From Syntrophaceae bacterium UBA1411 (lineage in GTDB: Bacteria > Desulfobacterota > Syntrophia > Syntrophales > Smithellaceae): a stretch of 25,605 nt of DNA. A program made the position numbers and the translations under genes. The DNA lies in the NCBI GenBank assembly GCA_002304995.1, contig DBPV01000124.1:2343-27947 (forward strand). The letters run 5' to 3'. Shown in pieces: positions 6,484 to 14,812 of the stretch (its first letter is position 1; the number at the start of each line of letters is the position of its first letter). The notes beneath the pieces were generated by a model that saw only the letters and a list, made by a program, of their open reading frames with translations, searched no databases and was not told where the DNA came from.

Positions 6484-7455
6484 TTAAGCGTTGCCGTCCG
6501 GCTTCATTCCGAAAACCAGGCCGTATTCGTTGAGAATATCCTTGATTTCGGAAAGGGACTTGCGGCCGAAATTTTTGGTTTTGAGCATTTCCGCTTCCGT
6601 CTTCTGCACCAGTTCACCGATCGTATTGATTCCCGCATTTTTCAGGCAGTTGGCGGAGCGCACGGACAGTTCCAGATCCTCCACTGAGCGGGACAGGATT
6701 TCGTTGAGGTTCCCTTTTTCGTCTTCCTTTTCCGGTAAAACCTCTTCTTCGACTTCCTCGAAGTTGATGAAAACATCCAGCTGCTGTTTCAGGATCTTCG
6801 CCGCGTAAGCGATGGCATCGCCCGGATTCAGCGAACCGTCCGTCCAGACTTCCATCACCAGTTTGTCGTAGTCCGTAATCTGGCCGACGCGGGCATGCGA
6901 CACCACGTAATTCACCTTCTTGATCGGCGAAAAAATCGCGTCGATGTTGATGGTGCCTTCCGGCTGGTCCGGATCCAGTTCCTTTTTGGCAGGCGTATAG
7001 CCCTTGCCCATCTTGACGACCATTTCGGCCCTGAAGGCACCGTCGCCGGACAGGGTTGCAATGTAATGATCGGGATTTAACACCTCGATGCTGCCGTCCG
7101 TTGCAATGTCGCCCGCCGTAATCACGCCGGGTTCGGTGGCGTCGAACCGCACGATTTTCATATCCGCCGCGCCCAGTTTAAAGCGCACGCCCTTCAGATT
7201 CAAAATCACATCCGTTACGTCTTCTTTGATTCCCGGAATCGTGGAAAATTCATGCAAAACGCCGTCGATTTTTATAGACGTAATCGCTGCGCCCTGAATG
7301 GAAGACAACAGTATCCTTCTTAACGCATTTCCCAGCGTTATTCCAAATCCTCTTTCCAACGGCTGAATTGTAAATTCTCCGTAAAACCGCGTATGCGTCG
7401 CTTCATCGACATCTACACGTTTGGGACGAATCAAACTCGACCAGTTTCTCTGCAT
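6484..7455 (-). CDS. rpoA: RNA polymerase alpha subunit
   Basis: A 323-residue subunit that dimerises to nucleate core RNA polymerase. The N-terminal domain shows ERGFGITLGNALRRILLS (34-51), the dimer interface. After an acidic linker (EEVEEEVLPEKEDEKG) the C-terminal domain contains ELSVRSANCLKNAGI and FGRKSLSEIKDIL, the helix-hairpin-helix that binds UP elements and activators such as PhoB-type regulators. The ATG at 7455 is preferred with GAGGGTGG upstream; the in-frame GTG at 7467 directly abuts that site. It sits between rpsD and rplQ as in most bacteria. Confidence 0.97.
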   Translation of the reverse strand: MQRNWSSLIRPKRVDVDEATHTRFYGEFTIQPLERGFGITLGNALRRILLSSIQGAAITSIKIDGVLHEFSTIPGIKEDVTDVILNLKGVRFKLGAADMKIVRFDATEPGVITAGDIATDGSIEVLNPDHYIATLSGDGAFRAEMVVKMGKGYTPAKKELDPDQPEGTINIDAIFSPIKKVNYVVSHARVGQITDYDKLVMEVWTDGSLNPGDAIAYAAKILKQQLDVFINFEEVEEEVLPEKEDEKGNLNEILSRSVEDLELSVRSANCLKNAGINTIGELVQKTEAEMLKTKNFGRKSLSEIKDILNEYGLVFGMKPDGNA

Positions 7456-7499
7456 AATCAAACCCACCCTCTAGCTGGTTTATTAAATATTAAATGCGC

Positions 7500-8129
7500 T
7501 TATTTCGAATAAAGTTCGACAACGAGCTGTTCCTGCACCGGCATGGTCAGATCTTCACGGACCGGCAGCATTTTGATGGTCGCTTTAAAGTTGTCTTTAT
7601 CCAAATCCAGCCAATGTGGCACACCGCGCCTCGCGACGGTTTCCATCGCCTCGAGAACCCGGTTTATCTTGCGAGACCCTTCCTTGACGGTGACTTCATC
7701 CCCGGCTTTGAGCAGGTAAGAAGGTATGTTGACGGCCTTGCCGTTGACAAGAAAATGATTGTGGCTGATCAACTGCCGCGCCTCGATTCTCGAATTGGCG
7801 AAACCGAGACGAAACACCATATTGTCGAATCGTCGCTCCAGAAGCACCAGCAGATTGGTGCCGGTGATGCCCTTCTGGCGATCGGCCTTTTCAAAATAAC
7901 CGTGAAACTGCTTTTCCAGAAGCCCGTACATTCTTTTGAGCTTCTGTTTTTCACGCAACTGCGTGCCATAGTCAGAATTCTGCTTCTTGTGAGACTGACC
8001 ATGATCTCCCGGCGCGTAACCTCTTCTTTCAAAGGAGCACTTCTCCGAATAACACCGATCGCCCTTCAAAAAAAGCTTCAAGCCTTCACGGCGACACAAC
8101 CTGCATGAGGAATCCGTATATCTTGCCAA
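7500..8129 (-). CDS. rpsD: 30S ribosomal protein S4 (zinc-binding type, TTG start)
   Basis: A 209-residue primary 16S rRNA-binding protein. The N-terminus has four cysteines (C9, C12, C26, C31), the zinc-containing C+ form. The S4 RNA-binding domain is visible as MVFRLGFANSRIEARQLIS and the following HNHFLVNGKAVNIPSYLL. The start codon is TTG at 8129, reading MARYTDSSC, with AAGGGAGG 7 nt upstream; no better-placed ATG exists. In enterobacteria S4 represses its own operon translationally; no such site was identified here. Confidence 0.97.
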   Translation of the reverse strand: MARYTDSSCRLCRREGLKLFLKGDRCYSEKCSFERRGYAPGDHGQSHKKQNSDYGTQLREKQKLKRMYGLLEKQFHGYFEKADRQKGITGTNLLVLLERRFDNMVFRLGFANSRIEARQLISHNHFLVNGKAVNIPSYLLKAGDEVTVKEGSRKINRVLEAMETVARRGVPHWLDLDKDNFKATIKMLPVREDLTMPVQEQLVVELYSK

Positions 8130-8171
8130 AAAACGCCTCCCTTTAATTTCAAAACATTCTTGATAGTTTTT

Positions 8172-8564
8172 TTACACTCTGCGCCGCTTGGGCGGTCTGC
8201 AACCGTTGTGCGGAACAGGCGTAACATCCCGGATCATGGTGATGGTCAATCCGGCCAGCTGTAAAGATCTCAGCGCCGACTCGCGTCCGGCGCCCGGCCC
8301 TTTGATATACACCTGAACCCGGCGCATTCCCTGATCCTTGGCCTTGCGCACCGCATCTTCCGCGGCCATCTGCGCGGCAAACGGCGTGCTCTTGCGTGAT
8401 CCCTTAAATCCCTGCAACCCCGCGGACGACCAGGAAATCACATTTCCGGTCATGTCCGTGATGGTGATAATCGTATTGTTGAAAGTGGATTGAATATGCG
8501 CAACCCCTTCCGTTATATTCTTTTTTTCCTTTTTCTTGCCCGTTTTTCTGACTGCTTTCGCCAT
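8172..8564 (-). CDS. rpsK: 30S ribosomal protein S11
   Basis: A 130-residue protein of the small-subunit platform that helps shape the E-site/mRNA exit region. A basic N-terminus is followed by GVAHIQSTFNNTIITITDMT and the family signature in ALRSLQLAGLTITMIRDVTP. The C-terminus PHNGCRPPKRRRV is typical. ATG 8564 has GGAGGA closely upstream. It lies 29 nt after rpsM and 42 nt before rpsD. Confidence 0.97.
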   Translation of the reverse strand: MAKAVRKTGKKKEKKNITEGVAHIQSTFNNTIITITDMTGNVISWSSAGLQGFKGSRKSTPFAAQMAAEDAVRKAKDQGMRRVQVYIKGPGAGRESALRSLQLAGLTITMIRDVTPVPHNGCRPPKRRRV

Positions 8565-8593
8565 TTTTCCTCCGGTCGGAAATGAATTCCCTG

Positions 8594-8962
8594 CTACTTT
8601 TTCTTACCCGCGATGGCCCGCCTCGGCCCCTTCCGGGTCCTGCCGTTGGTGTGCGTTCTCTGTCCCCTCACGGGCAGTCCCTTGCGGTGACGCAAACCGC
8701 GGTAGGCGCCGATGTCCATCAACCGTTTGATCGACATGGAAACTTCACGCCGCAGGTCGCCCTCGACCTTTCCCTCTTTATCGATGATGCTACGGATCGC
8801 CGATATTTCGGAGTCGGCCAATTCGTCCGTTTTCGTGTCCGGGCTGACGCCGGATTCTTTCAGGATTTGCTTCGCCCGGGTTTTGCCGATGCCGTAGATA
8901 TACGTTAAAGCAATCTCCATTCTTTTGTTTTTCGGTAAATCAACACCTGCAATTCGTGCCAC
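8594..8962 (-). CDS. rpsM: 30S ribosomal protein S13 (GTG start)
   Basis: A 122-residue head protein contacting the P-site tRNA and the 50S subunit. It begins MARIAGVDLPKNKRMEIALT, has the helix-two-turns-helix YIYGIGKTRAKQIL, and a basic C-terminal tail RTHTNGRTRKGPRRAIAGKK that reaches into the P site. The start is GTG at 8962, with AGGAGGT 6 nt upstream. It follows rpmJ by 26 nt, the standard entry into the alpha operon. Confidence 0.97.
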   Translation of the reverse strand: MARIAGVDLPKNKRMEIALTYIYGIGKTRAKQILKESGVSPDTKTDELADSEISAIRSIIDKEGKVEGDLRREVSMSIKRLMDIGAYRGLRHRKGLPVRGQRTHTNGRTRKGPRRAIAGKKK

Positions 8963-8988
8963 CTAATAACCTCCTGAAAAATTCAAAA

Positions 8989-9102
8989 CTAGCCCTGACG
9001 CTGCTTATGTTTGGGGTTTTCACAAATCACGCGCAAAACCCCCTTGCGTTTGACGATTTTGCACTTCTCGCATATTTTTTTCACAGACGATCTTACCTTC
9101 AC
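8989..9102 (-). CDS. rpmJ: 50S ribosomal protein L36 (zinc-binding type, GTG start)
   Basis: A 37-residue protein read from GTG 9102 to TAG 8989. It starts MKVRSSVKKICEKCKIVKRK and ends with a basic KHKQRQG. The CCCH zinc ligands C11, C14, C27 and H32 are all present, so this is the zinc-containing form. AAGGAG lies 8 nt upstream of the GTG. Its place between infA and rpsM is canonical. At 37 residues it is easily overlooked by length-limited gene calling. Confidence 0.95.
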   Translation of the reverse strand: MKVRSSVKKICEKCKIVKRKGVLRVICENPKHKQRQG

Positions 9103-9135
9103 GCTTCCTACTCCTTGTCCTGGGGAAAAAAATTT

Positions 9136-9354
9136 TTACTTCGTCCTGTACGTGATCCGGCCCCGCGTCAAATCATAGGGGGACAGCTCCACGGTGACTT
9201 TGTCCCCCGGCAAGATTTTGATGAAATGCATGCGCATCTTGCCGGAAATATGAGCCAGCACCTTATGCCCGTTCTCCAGCTCCACCCGGAACATCGCATT
9301 GGGCAGGGGCTCGAGCACCCGACCTTCAACTTCTATTGCTTCTTCCTTGGCCAT
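9136..9354 (-). CDS. infA: Translation initiation factor IF-1
   Basis: A 72-residue single OB-fold protein that occupies the A site of the 30S subunit during initiation and assists IF-2 and IF-3. The sequence runs MAKEEAIEVEGRVLEPLPNA, then FRVELENGHKVLAHISGKMR and the C-terminal LTRGRITYR, close to the family consensus over its whole length. Start ATG 9354. It lies between map and rpmJ, the common arrangement in proteobacteria and firmicutes. Confidence 0.97.
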   Translation of the reverse strand: MAKEEAIEVEGRVLEPLPNAMFRVELENGHKVLAHISGKMRMHFIKILPGDKVTVELSPYDLTRGRITYRTK

Positions 9355-9381
9355 ACATTTTTTCTGTTCTTGCCGTTTCGT

Positions 9382-10131
9382 TCAATTGACCTTACTTAAA
9401 ATCTCCGGCCCATTGTCGGTGATCGCCACCGAATGTTCAAAATGAGCCGACAAACTGCCGTCTTGGGTAATCACCGTCCAACCGTCCGACAAAACCTTCA
9501 CTTTATAGGTCCCGGCATTCACCATCGGCTCGATCGCCAGGATCATGCCTTTTTTCAATTCGATGCCCCGCCCCTTTTTTCCGAAATTCGGAATCTGCGG
9601 ATCCTCGTGCAAACTTTTGCCGATGCCGTGGCCGACAAAATCGCGGACCACCGAAAAACCCGCTTTCTCCACCGTGCCCTGAACGGCCGCGGAGATGTCG
9701 CCGAGACGGTTTCCCGGACAGGCTTCGCGGATCCCCGCGTACAGACTCTCTTCGGTCACCCGCAGGAGTCTTATCGCTTCATCGCTGGCCCGTCCGACGG
9801 GTAGCGTGATCGCCGAATCCCCGTAAAACCCCTGGTAGTAAATCCCGAAATCCAGGCCGACGATATCACCGTCCTGCAAAATCCTTTCGGAGGGCATCCC
9901 GTGAACCACTTCTTCGTTCACCGACGTACACAGAGCGTACGGATAGCCCCGGTACCCCTTGAACGCCGGTTTCGCTCCCCTTTTTTCTGCGACGCCTTCG
10001 GCGATCCGATCCAGTTCCCGCGTCGTGATTCCCGGCCTGATCTTTTCGCAAAGAAGGCTCAATGCTTCTGCGACAATCCGGTTTCCTGCCCTGGCTTTGA
10101 CGATCTCGTCCGGTTGTTTCAGGATGACCAT
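9382..10131 (-). CDS. map: Type I methionine aminopeptidase
   Basis: A 249-residue cytoplasmic dinuclear metallopeptidase that removes the initiator methionine from nascent proteins. All five metal ligands of the pita-bread fold are in place: D94 (GLDFG), D105 (YGDSA), H168 (GHGIG), E201 (AIEPM) and E232 (FEHSV), plus the catalytic histidine H78 in VVHGMP. No N-terminal extension is present, so it is the short bacterial type. ATG 10131 has TTGGAGG just 3 nt upstream. It directly follows secY (24-nt gap), where adk is often found between the two. Confidence 0.96.
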   Translation of the reverse strand: MVILKQPDEIVKARAGNRIVAEALSLLCEKIRPGITTRELDRIAEGVAEKRGAKPAFKGYRGYPYALCTSVNEEVVHGMPSERILQDGDIVGLDFGIYYQGFYGDSAITLPVGRASDEAIRLLRVTEESLYAGIREACPGNRLGDISAAVQGTVEKAGFSVVRDFVGHGIGKSLHEDPQIPNFGKKGRGIELKKGMILAIEPMVNAGTYKVKVLSDGWTVITQDGSLSAHFEHSVAITDNGPEILSKVN

Positions 10132-10155
10132 GAGCCTCCAACCTTCATCGCCGTC

Positions 10156-11463
10156 TTATCGCCTGCGCGCCATGTGTCCTTTCTTCATGAACCCTTCGTA
10201 CTGCCGGGTCAACAGGTGCGCTTCAATCTGGCTGGCCGTATCCATGGCCACGCCGACGACGATCAACAGCGAGGTGCCGCCGAAATAAAACGGCGTGTTC
10301 AACTGGGAAATCAATACGCTGGGCAGCACGCAGATGATGGACACATAAATCGCTCCGCTGAACGTCAGCCGCTCCAGAATTTCCTCGATGTACTCGGCGG
10401 TTTTCTTGCCCGGCCGGATGCCCGGAACGTATCCGCCGTACTTCTTCATATTCTCGGCCATGTCGTCCGGTTTGATCGTAACGGCCGTATAAAAAAAGCA
10501 AAAGAAGAAAATCAACGCCACAAATAAAATTTCATAGCCGAGCCGGCCCGGCATCAGATAACCCGAAATCGTTTTCATCCATCCGTGCGGCGCAAAATTG
10601 GCAATCGTCGCCGGAAACATGATCACCGACGAAGCGAAGATCGGCGGAATAACGCCGGCGGAATTGATTTTCAGCGGCAGGTGCGTCGTCTGCCCGCCGT
10701 ACATCTTGCGGCCCACAATCCTTTTGGCGTACTGCACCGGAATCCGGCGCTGCGCCGCTTCAACAAAAACAATCGCGCCGATGACGGCAATCATGAACAG
10801 CCCCAGAAGAACCAGCAGCAGAAAATGCAGTTCGCCGGACGAGTACAGGCGCCAGGTATTGCCGATGGCGCCGGGCAGATTGCAGACAATGCCTGCAAAA
10901 ATGATCAGCGAGATGCCGTTGCCGATGCCTTTCTCGGTGATGGTCTCCCCCAGCCACATCAGAAAGGCCGTTCCGGAGGTCAGCGTGATGATCGTCATCA
11001 GGATGAAGCCCCAGCCGGCGTTCAGGACAATCGGTGCCCCCGTCGGAGACGCCATCTGCTGCAAGCCCCAGGCGATGCCGAATCCCTGGATGATACTTAA
11101 AACAACCGTACCGTAACGGGTGTACTGCGTGATCTTGCGGCGCCCGTTTTCCCCTTCCTTGGACAGCTTTTCCAGATGCGGAATCGCCACGGTGAGCAGG
11201 TTCAGAATAATGGACGAGGTGATGTAGGGCATGATGCCCAGAGCGAAGATCGAAAACGTGCTCAGCGCGCCGCCGGCGAAAAGATCCATCAGCCCCAGCA
11301 CGGAGCCCCGGGCCTGCTCGAAAAACGCCAGCAGCGCCACGTTGTCAATGCCGGGCGTCGGAATAAAAACGCCAACACGATACACCGCCAGCAAAAGCAG
11401 CGTAAACAGAATTCTTCTCTGCAGTTCGGGTATTTTTGAAACGCCGCCTAATCCCTCTAACAA
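10156..11463 (-). CDS. secY: Protein translocase subunit SecY (TTG start)
   Basis: The 435-residue channel subunit of the SecYEG translocon in the inner membrane. The N-terminus shows KIPELQRRILFTLLLLAVYR, the first of ten hydrophobic segments. ALGIMPYITSSIILNLL matches the conserved TM2 region, and GIRPGKKTAEYIEEILERLT the cytoplasmic loop before TM9. The start is TTG at 11463 with GAGG 9 nt upstream, inside the end of rplO. Only 1 nt separates the rplO stop from this TTG, so translation is probably coupled. No ATG lies near the expected start. Confidence 0.96.
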   Translation of the reverse strand: MLEGLGGVSKIPELQRRILFTLLLLAVYRVGVFIPTPGIDNVALLAFFEQARGSVLGLMDLFAGGALSTFSIFALGIMPYITSSIILNLLTVAIPHLEKLSKEGENGRRKITQYTRYGTVVLSIIQGFGIAWGLQQMASPTGAPIVLNAGWGFILMTIITLTSGTAFLMWLGETITEKGIGNGISLIIFAGIVCNLPGAIGNTWRLYSSGELHFLLLVLLGLFMIAVIGAIVFVEAAQRRIPVQYAKRIVGRKMYGGQTTHLPLKINSAGVIPPIFASSVIMFPATIANFAPHGWMKTISGYLMPGRLGYEILFVALIFFFCFFYTAVTIKPDDMAENMKKYGGYVPGIRPGKKTAEYIEEILERLTFSGAIYVSIICVLPSVLISQLNTPFYFGGTSLLIVVGVAMDTASQIEAHLLTRQYEGFMKKGHMARRR

Positions 11464-11464
11464 A

Positions 11465-11911
11465 TCAGATCACCTCTTCCACGGTTCCGCCGGCAGCGGT
11501 AATTTTTGCCTTGGCGGCCGAACTGATTTTCGCGATTTTCACGGTTACCGGAAAATCGATGTTGCCTTTGGCCAGAAGTTTGATACCGTCGCTCTGCCGC
11601 TTGACCAGGCCGCTGGCCCGAATCGCCGCTTCGTCGATCACGGCGCCCTTTTCAAACGTGCGGCACAAATCCAAGAGATTCACCGCAACGTAGCTTTCCC
11701 GAAACGGATTCCGAAAACCTCTTTTCGGAAGCCTCCGGGACATGGGCATCTGTCCGCCTTCAAAGCCGTCGCGCACATAGCCGCCCGAACGGGCTTTCTG
11801 CCCCTTGTGCCCTTTGCCGGATGTCCCGCCGTGACCGGAAGCGTCTCCGCGGCCGACTCTTTTTCTTTTCTTGGTCGCTCCGGCGGGTGCTTTGAGTGAA
11901 CTTAAATCCAT
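11465..11911 (-). CDS. rplO: 50S ribosomal protein L15
   Basis: A 148-residue late-assembly large-subunit protein. The glycine/basic-rich N-terminal extension that threads into 23S rRNA is clear (RVGRGDASGHGGTSGKGHKG, about 18-37), followed by RSGGYVRDGFEGGQMPMSRR and a compact C-terminal domain with ISSAAKAKITAAGGTVEEV. ATG 11911. It is 4 nt downstream of rpmD and nearly touches secY. Confidence 0.96.
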   Translation of the reverse strand: MDLSSLKAPAGATKKRKRVGRGDASGHGGTSGKGHKGQKARSGGYVRDGFEGGQMPMSRRLPKRGFRNPFRESYVAVNLLDLCRTFEKGAVIDEAAIRASGLVKRQSDGIKLLAKGNIDFPVTVKIAKISSAAKAKITAAGGTVEEVI

Positions 11912-11915
11912 ATCT

Positions 11916-12104
11916 CTACTCCTTCACTTCTTCCACGGAAACAAGGTGGATCACTTTATTAATCATGCCGCGGATCTCCGGGGTATCCGCCAGAGTCACG
12001 GTGCTGTTTAATTTATTCAGTCCCATGCCCCGCAGCACTTTTCTCTGCTTTTCCGGCCGGGTGATGACGCTTTTCACCATTTTGACTTTCAACATTTTGC
12101 CCAC
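11916..12104 (-). CDS. rpmD: 50S ribosomal protein L30 (GTG start)
   Basis: A 62-residue protein with the L30 pattern LKVKMVKSVITRPEKQRKVL, then GMGLNKLNSTVTLADTPEIR and GMINKVIHLV. GTG 12104 is chosen because GAGGA lies 10 nt upstream and the resulting MGK-LKV start matches relatives; ATG 12095 would lie 19 nt from that site. It sits between rpsE and rplO as in the canonical spc order. Confidence 0.92.
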   Translation of the reverse strand: MGKMLKVKMVKSVITRPEKQRKVLRGMGLNKLNSTVTLADTPEIRGMINKVIHLVSVEEVKE

Positions 12105-12128
12105 TGTTTCAACATCCTCGTGAAATTT

Positions 12129-12626
12129 TTATTTGCCTCTCTGGGCGGCAATTTCCGCCGGATCCTTCAACTGGCAGAGCCCTTCAACGGTGGCTTTCAC
12201 CAGGTTGTGAGGGTTGTGCGACCCCAGGCATTTGGTCAGGATATTATGGACGCCGGCCACTTCCAGAACGGCCCGCACCGCGCCGCCGGCAATCAATCCC
12301 GTTCCTTCGGAGGCCGGTTTGAGCAGGACCCTGCCCGCGCCGAATTTTCCGAGAACCTCGTAGGGAATGGTTTTGTTGGTGACGGCCACCTTGACCATGT
12401 TTTTTTTGGCCATTTCCATTCCCTTGCGGATCGCTTCGGGAACTTCATGCGCTTTGCCCAGGCCCGCGCCGATCAGTCCCTGGCCGTCTCCGACCACGAC
12501 GATCGCGCTGAAACGGAACCGCCTTCCTCCCTTCACAACCTTTGCCGTACGGTTAATGGCAATGACTCTGTCGAGGAGCTCCACCTCTTTCATTTCTTTC
12601 CTGTCGAACGATTCTTCCCTTATCAT
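12129..12626 (-). CDS. rpsE: 30S ribosomal protein S5
   Basis: A 165-residue protein at the mRNA entry and decoding side of the 30S subunit, involved in accuracy. The double-stranded-RNA-binding-like domain signature is complete in GGRRFRFSAIVVVGDGQGLI (33-52) and GAGLGKAHEVPEAIRKGM. The C-terminal domain shows SEGTGLIAGGAVRAVLEVAG. ATG 12626 has only a weak purine stretch (AGAGAA) upstream. Confidence 0.97.
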   Translation of the reverse strand: MIREESFDRKEMKEVELLDRVIAINRTAKVVKGGRRFRFSAIVVVGDGQGLIGAGLGKAHEVPEAIRKGMEMAKKNMVKVAVTNKTIPYEVLGKFGAGRVLLKPASEGTGLIAGGAVRAVLEVAGVHNILTKCLGSHNPHNLVKATVEGLCQLKDPAEIAAQRGK

Positions 12627-12650
12627 GAGTTCTCTACACTTCGCTTGAGT

Positions 12651-13016
12651 TTAAAATTTAAGACCATTTTCCCGCGCGGCGTCGGCCAGAGCCTTCACGC
12701 GGCCGTGATACAGAAACCTGCCTCTGTCAAAAACGACTTTCTCGACGCCAAGCGTCTGCAGGCGCGCGGCAATCAACTTGCCCACTTCCCTGGCCACATC
12801 CACCTTCTTGATGCCTTTCAGCTTGCCGGCCAGTTCCCTGCTCAATGTCGACGCGGTCGCGATGGTCCTGCCTTCGACGTCATTGATGACCTGAGCGTAA
12901 ATGTGCTTATCCGAACGGAATACCGAAAGACGCGGTCTTTCCGGTGTGCCCGTCAGTTTGCTCCGAACTCTTTTTTCCCGCTTACCGCGGATTTTCAGTG
13001 TCTTTTTGGAAGCCAA
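12651..13016 (-). CDS. rplR: 50S ribosomal protein L18 (TTG start)
   Basis: A 121-residue 5S rRNA-binding protein of the central protuberance, working with L5. The basic N-terminus (MASKKTLKIRGKREKRVRSK) is followed by RPRLSVFRSDKHIYAQVIND and the C-terminal FDRGRFLYHGRVKALADAAR. The start codon is TTG 13016 with AGAGG 7 nt upstream; there is no ATG in the N-terminal region, so TTG is well supported. Confidence 0.96.
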   Translation of the reverse strand: MASKKTLKIRGKREKRVRSKLTGTPERPRLSVFRSDKHIYAQVINDVEGRTIATASTLSRELAGKLKGIKKVDVAREVGKLIAARLQTLGVEKVVFDRGRFLYHGRVKALADAARENGLKF

Positions 13017-13050
13017 TGTTCCACCTCTTAAGGCTGTAATGTATTAACTT

Positions 13051-13593
13051 TTACTTTGCGCCTGCCGCTTTCCCGGCTTTACGGCGAATGTACTCACCCG
13101 CATACTTGATCCCCTTGCCCTTGTAAGGTTCGGGTTTCTTCAGAGACCGGATTTCCGAGGCCACACGTCCCACCAGCTCCTTGTTGATCCCGGAAACCAC
13201 CAGGTTCACCTGCTTGTCGACCTTCACCTCGATTCCCTTGGGAATCGTGTATTCCACGGGGCTGGAAAATCCCAGAACCAGCTTCAGGGTGGAGCCGGCG
13301 ATTTCGGCGCGGTAGCCGACGCCGGAAATTTCCAAGGCCTTTTCAAAGCCATTGCTGACGCCGGTCACCATATTGTTGACCAGGGTTCTGGCCAATCCGT
13401 GATACGACCGGGCCTGGCGGTCATCCGTCTGCCGCTCAATGCTCAGGGAATTGTCGGAAACCACCAGTTTAATCCCGTCGGGCAGTTTCGAGGTTAGCAC
13501 GCCCTTGGGGCCTTCGACTTTGACCATACCGTCACTCTGGCTGATTTTCACCGTCTTGGCAAAAGTGATCGGTTTTTTACCTATTCTCGACAT
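13051..13593 (-). CDS. rplF: 50S ribosomal protein L6
   Basis: A 180-residue protein near the factor-binding site, made of two similar domains. It begins MSRIGKKPI and ends with the family signature PEPYKGKGIKYAGEYIRRKA. The frame is open upstream to 13764, but that extension overlaps rpsH. ATG 13593 has GGGAG 9 nt upstream and gives the standard length. Confidence 0.97.
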   Translation of the reverse strand: MSRIGKKPITFAKTVKISQSDGMVKVEGPKGVLTSKLPDGIKLVVSDNSLSIERQTDDRQARSYHGLARTLVNNMVTGVSNGFEKALEISGVGYRAEIAGSTLKLVLGFSSPVEYTIPKGIEVKVDKQVNLVVSGINKELVGRVASEIRSLKKPEPYKGKGIKYAGEYIRRKAGKAAGAK

Positions 13594-13627
13594 GAACAAG
13601 AACTCCCGTTTAATATCAGTATTTTGT

Positions 13628-14029
13628 TTACCAAACCTTGCAAAGGATCTCGCCGCCGACATTGGCCTCCCGGGCTTCCTGATCGGTGATGACGCCGCGG
13701 GACGTGGACAGGATGGAAATGCCGAAGCCGTTGAGCACTTTGGGAATCTTATCGGCCGGCACATAGACTCTGCGCCCAGGCTTGCTGACCCGCTTGATAT
13801 CGGTGATCACCGCCCGTTTGGTATCCGGATATTTGAGGCTGATCTTCAGCATCGGATGCCCTTTTTCATCCTTCACAACATCATATGTGTTGATGTAGCC
13901 AGACGCCTTCAAGACCTTGGCAATATTCATATTCATCTGGGACATGTAGACATTGACACTCTTGAAACGGGCCTTGTTCCCGTTCCGTATCCTGGTCAGC
14001 ATATCGGCAATAGGATCAGTCATCCCCAT
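13628..14029 (-). CDS. rpsH: 30S ribosomal protein S8
   Basis: A 133-residue primary 16S rRNA-binding protein. It contains MTDPIADMLTRIRNGNKARF at the start and the C-terminal signature GISILSTSRGVITDQEAREA. ATG 14029 is preferred over ATG 14023 because AAGGAG is 9 nt from the former. S8 is the translational repressor of the spc operon in E. coli, acting near rplE; no corresponding structure was worked out here. Confidence 0.97.
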   Translation of the reverse strand: MGMTDPIADMLTRIRNGNKARFKSVNVYMSQMNMNIAKVLKASGYINTYDVVKDEKGHPMLKISLKYPDTKRAVITDIKRVSKPGRRVYVPADKIPKVLNGFGISILSTSRGVITDQEAREANVGGEILCKVW

Positions 14030-14054
14030 GCTTTTTCTCTCCTTAACCTAAAGA

Positions 14055-14240
14055 TTACCAACTCGATTTGATCACGCCGGGAAGCTCGCCCTGCAGGGAC
14101 AGTTTCCGCAGACAGATTCTGCACATTTCAAATTTCCGATAATATGCTCGGGGCCGGCCGCAGATCTGACAACGGTTGTATTCCCGAACCGAAAATTTCG
14201 GCTTCCTTTTTGCCTTTGCGATTAATGACTTTTTTGCCAC
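14055..14240 (-). CDS. rpsN: 30S ribosomal protein S14, type Z (zinc-binding, GTG start)
   Basis: A 61-residue short form of S14. Two CxxC pairs (C24/C27 and C40/C43) hold zinc, as in CQICGRPRAYYRKFEMCRIC, which distinguishes it from the roughly 100-residue zinc-free form. Start GTG 14240 with GGAGGA 7 nt upstream. It lies between rplE and rpsH. Confidence 0.97.
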   Translation of the reverse strand: MAKKSLIAKAKRKPKFSVREYNRCQICGRPRAYYRKFEMCRICLRKLSLQGELPGVIKSSW

Positions 14241-14266
14241 GCGAAATTCCTCCGGAGCTTCCTCGT

Positions 14267-14806
14267 TTAATTCTTGAAGGGTACGCCCATCAACTTGAGC
14301 AGCACGCGGGCTTCTTCGTCCGTCCGGGCTGTGGTTACGATGGTGATGTTCATCCCCTTGATCTTTTCAATTTTGTCATACTCGATTTCCGGGAAAATGA
14401 TCTGTTCGTGAAGGCCGATGGAATAGTTCCCCCGGCCGTCAAAGGCGGTGGGCGAAATCCCCCGGAAGTCCCGAACTTTCGGCAGCGCCACGTTCACAAG
14501 GCGATCGAAAAACTCGTACATCACGTCCTTGCGCAGCGTCACCGAACAGCCGATCGGCATGCCCTGACGCAGTTTGAAGGTCGCGATGGATTTCTTCGCC
14601 TTGGTAACCACCGGCTTCTGTCCCGTAATCATCGCCATTTCCTGCACGGCGCCGTCGATGATTTTCACATTCGAAATGGCCTCGCCCAGACCCATATTGA
14701 CGACAATCTTCTCCATCTTGGGCACCTGCATGGGATTCTTGTAGTCAAATTCCTTGACCAGAGCCGGCACTACCGTTTTCAAATAATATTCCTTTAATCT
14801 TGCCAT
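14267..14806 (-). CDS. rplE: 50S ribosomal protein L5
   Basis: A 179-residue 5S rRNA-binding protein that forms bridge B1b and contacts P-site tRNA. Conserved stretches include MQVPKMEKIVVNMGLGEA, ITGQKPVVTKAKKSIATFKL and DRLVNVALPKVRDFRG, with a C-terminal IVTTARTDEEARVLLKLMG. ATG 14806 has AGGA close upstream. The gap to rplX is only 6 nt. Confidence 0.97.
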   Translation of the reverse strand: MARLKEYYLKTVVPALVKEFDYKNPMQVPKMEKIVVNMGLGEAISNVKIIDGAVQEMAMITGQKPVVTKAKKSIATFKLRQGMPIGCSVTLRKDVMYEFFDRLVNVALPKVRDFRGISPTAFDGRGNYSIGLHEQIIFPEIEYDKIEKIKGMNITIVTTARTDEEARVLLKLMGVPFKN

Positions 14807-14812
14807 TTTTTC

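Noticed and set aside
5854..6687. 277-residue plus-strand frame over the pit end, rplQ and the rpoA end
   Set aside because: It crosses the operon terminator and lies antisense to rplQ and rpoA; an artefact of codon bias.
12120..13031. 303-residue plus-strand frame antisense to rpsE and rplR
   Set aside because: Both minus-strand genes are certain and the frame shows no family features.
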